Made by a program: the position numbers and the translations under genes. Of a stretch of 64,000 nt of DNA, positions 1 to 11,159 are shown piece after piece; the stretch's first letter is position 1; each line of letters begins with the position of its first letter. The notes under the pieces are model-generated. The model searched no databases. It was not told the origin of the DNA and saw nothing but the letters and a program-made list of their open reading frames with translations. This DNA comes from Sphagnum compactum. Its lineage: Eukaryota; Bryophyta; Sphagnopsida; Sphagnales. The stretch lies in assembly GCA_965153455.1 (NCBI GenBank), contig OZ234494.1:16244001-16308000 (forward strand), in the 5' to 3' direction.

Positions 1-120
1 AAAAAATTATGTCTCAATTTATGATTTAATAATCCCCAAGATTTGACAGCCAAGGAATCCAACAATAAAAAAACATTGTTTCACCATTCTTCTACTAGGA
101 AAAAGACGCTCAATGTTTTT
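1..120 (-). pseudogene. hAT transposase fragment (C-terminal end), truncated by the window edge
   Basis: This short stretch aligns by eye with about 11370-11480 and 28540-28650, the regions of the two larger hAT copies that encode the part just before the C-terminal dimerisation domain on the minus strand. It shares the order of AAGATTTG, CCAACAATA and a CATGTTTT/CATTGTTT-like stretch. No open frame survives. It is a third, much shorter member of the same family, cut by the window start. Confidence 0.5.
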
Positions 121-426
121 TTATCAAAATGATTTGCCGTATGAAAAAGAAAAGTTCTTTATTCACAAGTCATTTTTATTGGTTTGCTAAACCCTAATTG
201 TCATCTCAAAGATATTTAAGTCGTAGTTTTCCTCAATTCCTTAGTCAACATTATACAAGAAACAATTGGAGAAATTTTGTAGTGTATTTTGAAAGCACCT
301 TGTTTGAGCATATATCCTTCTTTACAAAGGAAAACAAGGTTGTGAGTTCAAATCCTTAGTTTTTAGTGAAATTTTTAAATTAAAAATAAATCTGCAACAA
401 TACAAAGCCACAAAAAGATTTCAAAA

Positions 427-447
427 GAAAGAAAGAAAGAAAGAAAG
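427..447. repeat. (GAAA)n microsatellite
   Basis: Five clean GAAA units. No gene context. Confidence 0.9.
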
Positions 448-625
448 ACTACTACTATAAAGTGGAATTAAAAAAAACTCAAAATCCTGCATCTTTTAAG
501 ATGATTACACAAAACTACAAATAGCAATGACACACATAAGGGATTAATATGCTTGAATATATGCATTGGATATGTCAAAAGGTCGGCCGCATTCTCTCAA
601 CACAAATGTTTGCAACCCGAGGTAA

Positions 626-838
626 AGGTGCATTCACACTTGGTGTTAGGGACTCTAGTGTTGAGTTCCCTAACACCATGCTAGTCATTTAGTACTTACA
701 CCTACTTACCACGAACATTTCATGTTAAGTTAACATTCACTTAACATTAAGGTATCGCCCATTGAACACTAGGTGCCACCTAGGATGCCACCTAGATTTT
801 CATTTAACACTGACATAACATCAAGTGTGAATGCACCA
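626..838. mobile_element. MITE family A, copy 1 (213 bp)
   Basis: The ends are inverted repeats: GGTGCATTCACACTTG on the left and CAAGTGTGAATGCACC on the right. TAA at 623-625 and 839-841 forms a plausible 3-bp target duplication. Near-identical copies lie at 10265-10477 (opposite orientation) and 17464-17678. A 3-bp TAA/TTA duplication is typical of PIF/Harbinger (Tourist-like) MITEs; assignment to that superfamily is inference. The interior holds no coding frame. Confidence 0.85.
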
Positions 839-1269
839 TAAGAAGTAGAACAAGCCTAACAAACAATACTCTTTCAAGACATATATGTAGACATTAGTTG
901 AACTATCACTGTAAAGAAAGTAAGTTAATGTGGATGTGCAATGTTCACTTCTTATTAAGAGTAGAATTTGGGTGATCCCTAGTTTGTTCGTTTGGTTGTT
1001 TGCTCGCCGTTTAATTACATATACAACTCTTCTTAATAGCTATAGAATCATGTGTTTTTGCAATCAAAACCCAAGGCTCAAAATTGTTGTTGAAGCCTCA
1101 CAAGAGATTCAACTCAAGTTCATAATGTAGTGTTTATAGGAGTCTTATTGCAAAAGAGGTTGTAGGTTGAGAATTCATGTTGCGCCGTCCTCCTCTTCTT
1201 TTGAAAGGAAGGATTGGGTAAATAAATAAAATAAGGGTCGAATATATGGACCCTTGATGCCAGTTCCCA

Positions 1270-1680
1270 AAAACTCAAGGAACCAGGTTGGATGGGTATC
1301 CACGGTTATGAACAAAAATCAAAGAATCAGGTTTGATGTGTATCCACAGTTCTGGACAAAAATCAAAGAGTCGATCAAAGAACCCTATTTTCATCCGTAG
1401 TTATAACAAAATCAAAGAACCACCCAACACTGGTTCAACGTTCAAACCCATGTTGGGCAGTTCTCCGGTTCTCAAAATTAAATTAGAGTGGTTCCAGTTT
1501 ACCAAAAAAAATTGGAATCTGGAATGCAGTTCTGGGTCCAGTTCTTTAAAAAAATAATAATAATAAAAAATTAAATTCTGGTTTTGGTTCAAAAGATCAG
1601 ATCCAGTTCCAGTCTGGTTCCCAGTAACTCAGTCCAAAACTGGCAATTAACTGTTGGTTAACCTCCGGTTCGTCCCCAGT
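1270..1680. repeat. GGTTC-rich low-complexity stretch with a short tandem duplication
   Basis: A unit of about 50 bases beginning near 1277 (GGTTGGATGGGTATCCAC) recurs near 1327 (GGTTTGATGTGTATCCAC). It is followed by many dispersed GGTTC/GTTCCAG motifs up to the prefoldin promoter. A similar GGTTC-rich patch lies near 6610-6750. I see no gene in it. Confidence 0.5.
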
Positions 1681-1714
1681 TCTAGTCAAGATTTGTTTTC
1701 TAGTCTTCCTTGCG

Positions 1715-1735
1715 TAACCCTAACCCTAACCCTAA
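1715..1735 (+). promoter_or_regulatory. Telo-box (three CCCTAA units) upstream of prefoldin 2
   Basis: Three perfect TAACCC/CCCTAA units lie 291 bases before the prefoldin ATG. AACCCTAA telo-boxes are well known in plant promoters and 5' leaders of translation and housekeeping genes, where TRB/telobox-binding proteins act. It is followed by a pyrimidine-rich stretch, as expected near a transcription start. The position suits a promoter or leader element; function is inferred. Confidence 0.6.
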
Positions 1736-1983
1736 TTTTGTGTTATTTTCTCTCAGTTTTTCTTCCTGCCTTGATCGTCTCTGTCGCTTGTGATGTGATG
1801 TTGTGCCGGACGCAAAGCTTTTCTCCTCTGTAGTGGAGTGTGGGTCTGGACGGGTACTCCCTACTTCTTCTTCTACTCTGAATTTGTTTTCGCGGTTCAT
1901 ATCTGTGCTTCTTTATTTGCGAGCTGTTAACTTGCAGTGTTTTTTCTTTTTCTTTTAAGGTTGAGGGAAGGGGGTGGCAGGGG

Positions 1984-1995
1984 ATGTTGCTGTAG
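1984..1995 (+). other. Possible three-codon upstream ORF in the prefoldin 2 leader
   Basis: ATG TTG CTG TAG ends 30 bases before the prefoldin start codon. It counts as a uORF only if this stretch is in the mature leader. A pyrimidine-rich tract ending in TTTTAAG just upstream (about 1940-1960) could be a leader intron acceptor, which would still leave the uORF in the exon. Confidence 0.35.
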
Positions 1996-2025
1996 GGGAG
2001 GGGTTTTTTTCAAGTGCTTGTGTCC

Positions 2026-2472
2026 ATGGGAGATAATGCGGTTGATAAGCCAGTGGAGATGATGAACGAGCAAGCAGTGGCGGGAAAATGGAGCGTCATG
2101 CGATCCGATATCAACCAGCTTTACACAAAGATCAACGAGCTGGAGCAGGAACTGAACGAGCATACGCTTGTCATCAACGCAATCCAACCCTTAGACAGCG
2201 CCAGGAGATGTTTTCGTATGATAGGAGGCGTTTTGGTGGAGCGAACCGTGGGGGAAGTGCTGCCTGCAGTGCAACGGAACAGGGAAGGACTTCAAGAGGT
2301 CATAACTAGGCTCACGGAAGCGCTGGAAAAGAAGAAGGAATTGACAGAGCTTGAAGCTAAGTACAAGATCAAGGTCCGGAGAGGAGGGGATGAATATTCA
2401 TCTAGGAATGAAGCGCGGAAACAAGGAGCTTCTCAAGGAGTTCTTGTTGGTGCTGCCGCTTCAAGCACTTAG
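2026..2472 (+). CDS. PFD2: Prefoldin subunit 2
   Basis: Encodes 148 residues in a single exon, the usual length for plant PFD2. Prefoldin is the cytosolic hexameric co-chaperone that hands nascent actin and tubulin to the CCT chaperonin; subunit 2 is a beta-type subunit. The protein shows the family layout: an N-terminal coiled-coil helix (about residues 20-50, with LYTKINELEQEL), the conserved hairpin core NAIQPLDSARRCFRMIGG followed by LVERTVGEVLPAV (about 52-85), a second coiled-coil helix ending in EAKYKIKVR, and a C-terminal QGVLVGAA signature shared with plant orthologues. I chose the ATG at 2026, which sits in CCATGG context; the same open frame extends upstream to 2014 only through GTG codons, without an earlier ATG. 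The leader carries a telo-box. There is no frame damage, so the gene looks functional. Identification by conserved core is strong. Confidence 0.95.
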   Translation: MGDNAVDKPVEMMNEQAVAGKWSVMRSDINQLYTKINELEQELNEHTLVINAIQPLDSARRCFRMIGGVLVERTVGEVLPAVQRNREGLQEVITRLTEALEKKKELTELEAKYKIKVRRGGDEYSSRNEARKQGASQGVLVGAAASST

Positions 2473-4368
2473 AGAAGAAACAAGAAACCTTCAGGTATCT
2501 TTCTTCAAGAAATTGCGTCTAGGGTTGGGAGACAATCTAAACCCAGTGATAACATTATTTTAGCATCTGCAAAATTGTGATCAAGCGGTATCCTAACATA
2601 GTGAGCAGCATTTGATGGGAGCAGTTGGATGTGTCTTTGTTTTTGTTTGGCATTCTATTGATTCACATGAGGTTTTGCAGGTAAATTGGAGAAGCTGCAA
2701 AATTGTACAAATTGGTAACATTTGATCTCCTGCATTGGTTAGGAGCATGAAACGGACGAGATGATGTTTCTCTCTCAGAATTCCTATGCGATCATGGAAT
2801 TCTCACAATTACAAAAGCTCCAGGATTCGTAATGGCTCAATTCTAAGAGCCTGCCTTGTGAAATCTGGCCTGAGCTTGGATTGAAGCTTGTTGCACTGCA
2901 GTGTTTTTCCACTGTGTATTCTTGAGGCTTTGCAGTCTATCATGTGAACGCACTTGTTGTCTGCCTAACTAATGCATGATTTCAGTGGCATCACTTTCAC
3001 CTACTAACAGATTTGATCCGCACTCAGGCTGGAGCTGTATTCAGCAGACTGGGACATTTCCAGAATGCAGAAGCCTTTCTTCTGAACTGCATAGGAAGAT
3101 CATTATACTGTGAAAGCAAAGAGAGTTGGTGAAACCTTGGGAAATAAAACTGATATCCCTGGACACACTTGCCCATAGCTTCCAGCCTCTGGTCAGAATT
3201 TTGTGCCTGTTCTGACTTCCTGTGTGAACCCAAGACTTTATTTGCAAGGAAATGTCTCCACAAAAATATATAAACTCTCAAGACAAGGGAACATGAGCCC
3301 TGAGGCAGGCTTTCCTGCAATGTGGTTTAACTTGTTAAGAGTCCAGAGTCATTTTTTGAGGCACCCGAATCCTTAAAACTACCACCCAGTCTAATCAATT
3401 CTGTAGTGCAATTACCTTCTGATTCCTTGAAAAACAGGGTTGGATGGTCTGATGAGGGTGATTTTTGCAAAACTGGTCAGCATGGGTGTGCAGGGATGTT
3501 CTTCAAGGTTTTTCTTCCTGTAGCCCAGCTCGGGCTGTTCTTCCTACTGGACACATGGTATGTTACCCCTGGAGTGCTGAACTAGGGCTAATGCAAGTAC
3601 CCTTGAGGTATGTTTTGGAAATCACTCTAGTTACATACTTTCAATTTTGGAATTGTAGTTTCATACTTTAAAGTGACCCAAGTAAGCTACAATCTCAAAG
3701 CAGCACAGTGCAGTTGGTAGGAATCGCCAACCTTTTTTGATTGTACTGATAAATGAAGATAAACTGGACTATGGTGATGATGGTGAAGAAGGATATTGCT
3801 GGTGCAAAGAAATAAAACTTGAAGGGAGGAGGGGCATTGAAAGTGAGAGCTCCCTTCACCCACAAAGGCCTTCTTGTAAGATGGAGCTAGCAGCTAACAA
3901 CCCTCCAAATCCACTTGTTTGCACGATTTTGAGATCGTACTTTTTTTTGGACAGTTTAGAGACCATGCCCTCCAAATGAACCAGGGATTACCTGAACAGT
4001 ACCAAAACACAAGCAAGAAAGAAGGAATCTCCAACTACTGCAGAGTCAACCAGGGAACATCCCCAATCCTACCTACAATGGCCTCCCCATCATTGACCGC
4101 TCTCCAAATAGGACCTTAGGTCCTGGTTCAATACTACTTTCAGGGGCTCACCCCCCCAATCTTAGAGGTGTCTTTGATAGCATTTTGTTAATTCTCTCTG
4201 GGCTCTCTCCAGCTTCTGCTCTCCCCACCACTGGCTTTGAGCCACTGTGTTTTGGTACTCAAGTAAACCCTGGTGAGGTCTTGCAGCTCCAACTACTGCA
4301 GATTCTGAATGGGATTATCTTGCAGTGGCATGGTAATTCTTCTTAAGTGCTCTTCGGTAAATTGCTGG

Positions 4369-4373
<5 letters not shown>
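2473..4373. other. Prefoldin 2 downstream region, no recognisable gene
   Basis: The 3' untranslated region of prefoldin 2 must lie in the first part. The rest shows only short open frames on both strands with no recognisable protein. No tRNA, rRNA or transposon ends were seen. Confidence 0.5.

Positions 4374-4432
<59 letters not shown>
4374..4432. repeat. Compound microsatellite (TC)n(AC)n
   Basis: About 15 CT units run directly into about 15 CA units, without interruption. Confidence 0.95.
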
Positions 4433-4433
<1 letters not shown>

Positions 4434-6179
4434 CTTTCAGCAAAATATCCATTTGCAAAATATTGTTAAAAGGAAAAAAGCCTGAATATGCACAAACTAC
4501 CTTACATCCATGGCACCAAAAATTAATCCAAAGAGCTGCATTCAAAGAGCTACAAAGTAATTAATCTTCATTATATATTTTTACTCAATTTGACAATGTT
4601 ATTGTATACTCAGTGACAAGTATGTGCCAGAAAGGGTAGGATTATGGATAGTCCATATTGTGGCACAAATTAAAAATAGCATTGTTTAGGAGAGCTGGAA
4701 AAAAGAAGAAGAAAAAGAAGCTCTTGGGAGAAAAAATTGATGCCTATTGGTTTTCCTGCCAAAACTGAAGTCACCAATTTCAAGATGAGATTTTGCTTTC
4801 ATCAACCAACTCTAAGGGTGGGCACATGCAGACAAGTTAGCTGGGCCTGGCTGCAAGTCTTGCCTGCCATTGATTTATGTGGAGGCTGAGTGACATGGCT
4901 AACATGCAAGGTGGCCCTTGTTCTTTCACCACTTAATCATCTATTTTCATCCTCCAATGGCTTGTTTAATGCCCTCCAACCAATATGATTGGTCTTGACA
5001 GAGTGGAGTGGACTTGGTGAGCCAAGCAGATATGCAAGCTGGTTCAACCTCTGAGCAGAGTTGAAGCTTGGCTGTCTGAGCACCTTTTGGTAGCTGAGAG
5101 GATGTTTTTCTGTGCATGTGAGCAGAGGACTATAGAAGAAGAATGTAAGTTTCATTTGGTCCCAAATTTGGAGGATTCTTCTTTATGTGTTACTGTGAAA
5201 TTGGGAGTTCCTTCTCTGGGAACTTCATGGAACACTTCATATTTTCACTGTTGCTGGTTTGAACTTTGAACTTGCCATAAGGAGTAGAGCCATGATGCCA
5301 TGAGCTGCTAGTTTTGACTGCATGCATGCAAGCAAACATGAATGATTCCAATACACAGTCTCTTGGGGAAATTCATCATTAGCATTGCACACCTGACCCA
5401 CAAAGCACCAATAAATGTACTGGCTGCAAGTGACCACTTTGTCATCATTTTTTTCTGATTCACTGAGACAAATAGACAAGCACAATGCAGGCATTTTGCA
5501 GCAGCTTAAAATTTGGAAACTAGTACATGGATTATTGTTGCTTAATTCTGTTCTGCTGCTTACCTCAATCAAACCCCTGTGAGTTTTTCCCAAAAGCCAT
5601 CACTGTAATATCCATCTTCTGCCATCAATAATGGTTATGCGGTCATCACCCAACTAATTCACAATTTATAACAAGTATTTATAATGCTCTGAATTGACAC
5701 TTACCAGATTATCCAAGCTAAAATCTTAGAGCATCTCCACCTGTGCTCAGTAGGTATGTGGCCCAGCAAAATGAAATTGGATGAAGAAAAGTCAAAATAT
5801 GGCGGTTGGCCTAGCAAAATGGTTTTGGCCTTGCATTTTTCCACAGGATGCTGAGGCTGGTAAAAGGCACACAGCATAGCCTAACTCCTGCTGTCAATTG
5901 GCTAGATAGTTTGATTGATCCAGGTGGGTTGCTATTAGTAATCTTTAACCTGTTTGCAGTCCCAGTTTTAGTCTTATGAGCTTGTTAAGAGGGTGGAAAA
6001 AAAAGGTAATAACTACTCTTGGATTTTTTTGCAAGGTCACATACTGAGCACTAGTCTTAGAAACTGAATTCTCAACCTCATGATGTACAAAAAGAGTCTT
6101 TACTCTCGGCCACAAAGTGAACCAGCACCAACCAGCTCACCATGAAGGATGGATGGTAAGTGGTCAGGAAACAGTTTTC
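4433..6179. other. Intergenic region without recognisable gene
   Basis: Only short open frames appear (for example 118 codons on the minus strand at 5237-5593), with no family signature. I see no transposon ends here. Confidence 0.4.
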
Positions 6180-6505
6180 TGTTGGGTTACAGTTCCCTAG
6201 CTAACCATGGTGGTTAGCTCAGTTGCTTTTTTTGTACTACCTACTTACAACCCACAAGCACGTAGTTAGTAGGTAGGTAGTAAAAAACAGCCCTTGCCTA
6301 TGTATAAACCATCTACTTACTTACTTAGTAATCACCTATTTTCCCACCTATTTACCTAAATATGAGACTTATTTTTCACAGAATTGATTGATTACGAAGG
6401 TGAAACCAAATATTAACTCAATTGAGGTTCATCCACAACTGAGTGCAAACTGGCATCCAGTGGATGGTGCGCTGGTGGGTGCTGGTTCACTGTGACCTTT
6501 ACATC
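6180..6505 (+). repeat. Dispersed repeat family B, copy 1
   Basis: About 325 bases, also found in reverse complement at 16005-16345. It opens with a small palindrome (AGCTAACC/GGTTAGCT, 6199-6219). It then has TAGGTAGGTAG-type stretches and ACTTAGTAATCACCTATTTTCC, and ends with a conserved block reading GGTGAAACCA, AACTCA, GTTCATCCACAACTGAGT and GGTTCACTGTGACC. Partial copies lie near 8420-8640, 9165-9330 and 62260-62990. No coding capacity. The type is unknown; a SINE-like or MITE-like element is possible. Confidence 0.7.
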
Positions 6506-8419
6506 TTACCTTTGCACTATCATAACAGTTGACTGAGTAAAGTCATGGACTCTTTTCATTTACTCTCAATTGTGAAAATATGAGAATTCTAGTTTAGGCT
6601 AGGAAAACCAATGTTGGTTGGTTCTGGGTCTAGTTCCAGGTAGTCAGGATAGGGGGTCCAACCTCCTTGCTAGAACTGAACGGATATATAGTGGCAAGTG
6701 CTAACAGCCCCCTGCTAAAACTGGGCCTAAAACTGGACCTGGATTCAATTATGCAGCTTGCTTTAAACAACACTTATTGTTGTAGTCCTTCTTCACACAA
6801 GTTTCACTTCTCTAAGTTTGCAAGTACCTTGTTACAAAATGTAGCAACGAGGTTGTACCTTCTAGTCCAGTGGTCTCCTTTTAAGTTGTAGTGTAAGTGT
6901 AACTGGGGTGGTGTGTAGTGTAAGTGGAACCAGATAGTTTCTGAACCCAACTGGGTTTGGAATTCATTTGAAAAGCATGGAAACCTAAGATTTAGGGACT
7001 TCGAAAAACCCAGCTCAGAAGCACTCCAAGTTAACTGAAATGAATTTCCATATTTCATTATTTTGATGCAAACTGCTCAGTGCTGATTATTTGTACCTAT
7101 AATGAACAAACTTCCGTAACCCATCTGACCATGCACTAACTAGGTCCTGCACATATCAAGGAAGGAACCCTTATTAGCTAGTTTAATCCCTAAGACCCTA
7201 AACCCATTTTACAACAATTATATTGCTATTTGAGCCTTAGTTAAAAATTTTGTTCAATCTACTCATCCATGAATTGGATTACAAAATCCAATTGTTAGAT
7301 TCAAACTTTACAAACCCATAGTTCTTTGATAAAAATAATAATAGTCAAAATGATGAGATAACAAAGCTAAATTGAGCTTACATAGGATCATGAAAGTGCT
7401 GCCCAAGGTTGAATTTGAAGTTTCATCAGCTCAAAAACAAAACTTTTGACATGGATTAATTCATGCATTCTAATATGACACTCACAATGACTAAATTAAT
7501 TACTCATTAGAAAAAAATTCAAGTAAATGCAATTCTTCAACGAAGAATGAAACCTTGCATGTTTTGGAATGAAAATGTGAATGTGAAGATCCTTAAAGAC
7601 AAGTAGTAAATTAAAAAAGATCTCATTGCATGGACTCTTCAGTCAACCCATAAATGAGTTTTTAAACTTAAACAAGCTAAGGTTATGTGGGTGGGCTTTG
7701 GCCCTTGGGCAACCTCCTCACATGCGGGAAAGTGACTGCACATGGGGTCATCTGAACAAACCCTTTCTAAATCCACTTGGATGTGCTCAGTCAGGTAGCA
7801 AACCATTGGAAAGACATTCAATATGTGAACCCAAACAAAAAATATTTAAATAGTTTCCATCTAAATTGATTTAAAATACAAAAAAACCATCTTCTTTGCT
7901 TATCGGGCATTAAGGAGTAATTATATGCCCTCTAATTTCTAAGGAATCAAGGTTGGTTTTTAACGAAGCATAAAGACCTAACTAGATTTTTAAAGTTTAC
8001 TCAAACACCTCATTACAAGAGGAAATAATTCGTCCAATTCTTGCAAGGCGTTAATGATTATAAAGCCTTCTTACATGCTCCATGGGTTTTACAAAAATCG
8101 TAAACCCTGCTTCCCGTTCTTCTCACCATGCAGCCACGGTTTTTATGCACATTACAACCTCCAGGTGAGGGGTTTACAAGCAATTAGTATGTAGCTACTA
8201 CTACTAGCTGGGAAGACTTGTCCTGGATTCTGAAGAATGTTATTGCTAGAGGGATTTTGTGAGTTGGCAAAAAGAAAAGAAAAGTGTGTAGCATGCATTG
8301 GAAACCCCTTATAACCCAACCTAGTTCTCCATTGATTTACAAGCCAGAGGATGGGCTTGTATATCAATAGAGAACTTTAATGACAATCCGTGGAAGAAGA
8401 GAGATTGTGTGACCCGTGC
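6506..8419. other. Intergenic region without recognisable gene
   Basis: AT-rich with short open frames only. There is a degenerate CCCTAAGACCCTAAACCC stretch near 7189-7206. Nothing else recognised. Confidence 0.4.
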
Positions 8420-8640
8420 TATTGTGCACTATCCATTGGAAACCGCTTATGACTCAGTTGTTGATTAATCGCAAGTGATCTACCAAGGTTACACACCTTG
8501 ATGAAGTGAAATACGGGATTGTCAACTGATCATTGATGATCCCTCTAATGAGAGGGGTTGTGCCAACCCGATATGCAATCGTGCACCATCCATTGGAAAC
8601 CCCATATGCCTCAATTGTTAATCAACCACAGCTGATTTTG
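8420..8640 (-). repeat. Two partial, tandem copies of the family B 3' block
   Basis: GTGCACTATCCATTGGAAAC followed by ATGACTCA and TTGTTGATTAATC (about 8424-8480) recurs about 156 bases later as a close variant (about 8580-8636). The reverse complement (GAGTCATAAG, GGTTTC, AATGGATGGTGCA-like) matches the 3' block of repeat family B seen at 62930-62980. Confidence 0.5.
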
Positions 8641-9164
8641 TAGATCTTCTGAGCCACCTACACTGGTATGGCCTTTGCCTTCTTGAATGTGACCACTTCA
8701 GACCTCTTAGAGACCATGTTTAACTAAAAAAATGTTAAATGTGGGCTCAAAAATCTTAATTTTGTTTACAGTGTCACATACAATATAAAAATGTTTAGAA
8801 GCAACTCAGAAAACTGTGGTTTTTTTTTTGATAGTGTTGTCTAATTCTTGATTTTAAAAGGAACTTTCAATCTTGATTTTAACTTTTATTTTATTTTTGA
8901 TGTAACTTTTGGTCTGGTCTTGAAATCGATTCTTTGGATTTCTTAAAACTTTTGATTATGATCATTTTCACAGAGAGTTTTAAAGCTAGTTCAATTTAAA
9001 ACAAGGTCCAATTCCATCTTCATTACATATAACTGAACTCAAAAAAAAGAGTAATTAGAATTTATTCAATTAATTGCACACAATTACAAAATGAAGTTCA
9101 TATAATATTAATTATGCAATAACTTGTTTAAAATGTAAGGTCAAGTTTATATATGACTTACTTC

Positions 9165-9330
9165 TTACACATTGGGTTACCAGGTGAAACCCAAGTGTTA
9201 ACTCAGTTATCGTTCATCTGTAACCGAGGCATAATTGACTATGTAGGTAGGTAAGCAGGTAAAGCTCCTACACATAACACCATCTTGAGGTCGACCAGTG
9301 AGAACCGGCTATTTGCACCTGTTGAGGACA
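9165..9330 (+). repeat. Repeat family B, partial copy
   Basis: Contains GGGTTACCAGGTGAAACC, GTTAACTCAGTTA and GTTCATCTGTAACCGAG, then a GTAGGTAGGTAAGCAGGTA stretch. This is a rearranged or degraded version of the block in the fuller copies at 6180-6505 and 16005-16345. Confidence 0.5.
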
Positions 9331-10261
9331 AGGAGAAATTTCCTTCATATATTTGGAGGGCATCTTATATCCATGAATATCCCATTTTTATTAATTATAA
9401 ATGGTTAAATTGATAACCATTTGATATTGAAATTCCAACAATCTAATAACCTACCTGGATGACTGGATTATCAAACAAGTAGGTTATCAATCTTTAAACA
9501 CTAATACATGAAAAATTAAATAGAAAAATATTTAAACAAAATTATAACCAAGTAATAATTGATAGGATATCACATAATTATCAGTCAGTTATTTGATAAC
9601 CTATCATTATGCATAACCAATGGTTATCACCAGATTTTTATTATGACCTATTCCTGAAAACAAATTTTTTTGATAATGATATAGATAACCTGTTTGGTCC
9701 CAAAAGTTTATATAAGAAAACACTTATATATATAATTAAATTAATAATAAATATAGGTATTTAAAAAAAAACACAATGTCAAGAAAAATTTCTCCAAAGT
9801 TTATGCCATGAGTAAGTTAATGATATCAAGCAAAAACAGGTTACAGGACTGGCTGCAAGCTTCTGTCTTTAATATGTGGTCTGTGTGTTCTTGTAGGATC
9901 TGACAGAGCTAATTCAATGTAGCCTACTTAAGTTATTGATCACTGTGATTGAAAATCACATTCCTGTTCACTTACTGACAATTATAATAACAGGTGAATT
10001 CAAGTTGTTTGTACTCTACTTATTATTAATTCTACTTATTGTTATATACAGTAGAATACCTGCCATACTTTTGGCAGACTGTTTCTCTTTTGTCATTTTG
10101 CAAATGTATTTGTAAGTTTTATGCACTTCCAGCTTCTCAAGTGGCCTTTTGTGTGGCAAGTCAGGTCTCAATTAATATGTATGAAATATGAACCTCTGAG
10201 AGCATGCAAGTCTGTGACCAGTATATGTAACCAGTTTGGGTGTGCTTTTGAGGCTTTTTCC
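9331..10261. other. AT-rich intergenic region, nothing recognised
   Basis: Dominated by TAACC/GGTTAT-type AT-rich sequence with no long open frame. No repeat ends identified. Confidence 0.4.
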
Positions 10262-10264
10262 TTA

Positions 10265-10477
10265 TGGTTGCATTCACACTTGATGTTAAGTCAGTGTTAA
10301 ATGAAAACCTAGGTGGCATCCTAGGTGGTACCCAATGTTAAATGGGTGATCGCTTAATGTTAAGTGAATGTTAACTTAACATAAAATGTTCATGGTAAGT
10401 AGGTGTAAGTACTAAATGACTAGCATGCTGTTAGGGGACTCAACACTAAGGTCCCTAACACCAAGTGTGAATGCACC
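10265..10477. mobile_element. MITE family A, copy 2 (213 bp, inverted relative to copies 1 and 3)
   Basis: This is the reverse complement of the element at 626-838 and has exactly the same length. The terminal repeats are TGCATTCACACTTG and CAAGTGTGAATGCA. TTA at 10262-10264 and 10478-10480 is the apparent target duplication. The internal CCTAGGTGGCATCCTAGGTGG motif is shared by all copies. Confidence 0.85.
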
Positions 10478-10683
10478 TTAAGTGGGACAGCAGCCTTCTA
10501 AACCCTAAACCCTACTTTTTGGTGCACTCAGTTTTTCACTTGTACTGTGAATCGATGGTGGAAAAACACTCTTGAGATGTGAATCAATGGTTGCGAACAT
10601 TGGTTACGCTCGAGAACGGGCCCAATATATATTGGTATTACTATGGTAGTATATTTGTGACTCATATTAAATAGTTGTGAGGA

Positions 10684-10702
10684 CCCCCCCCCTACCCCCC
10701 CC
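10684..10702. repeat. C-rich tract
   Basis: Two runs of C separated by TA, in otherwise AT-rich DNA. A possible i-motif or slippage site; no gene attached. Confidence 0.7.
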
Positions 10703-11159
10703 AATGTTCAGTTTTTTTTCTTTTGTGATGGGCATCATTGATTGGTCCATCACCAAAAAATATAAGTTAGGCTTTAAATAGTCCCAAAATAGACATGCTC
10801 TAATCTCCTCCTTAGGGCTAGTTATATTGGTTATATGAAGTGGAACTTAGGCCAAAGGATATGAGATAAGGTGAGGAGCTATTGGGAACATGCTGGGCAC
10901 AAGAAAATCCAAAACCCCCACCCTCCCAAAAGAAATTAAAAACTTGGGCCCCCTGGGTACATGCTTTCCTCACCTCATTGGCTGCAAGAAATTTCTTGCC
11001 TACTTGTGTTCTTTGCCATTTTTGGCCTAGGCTAATGACAGGGGCCTTTAGCCTGAATATATTCACCTTTTTCATGATGCCATGTGCTATTTTTTTCTTT
11101 AAGACTAAGAGGTGTCACCAAAATGGCCTCAATGTTTTTTGGAACATGATATATATTCA

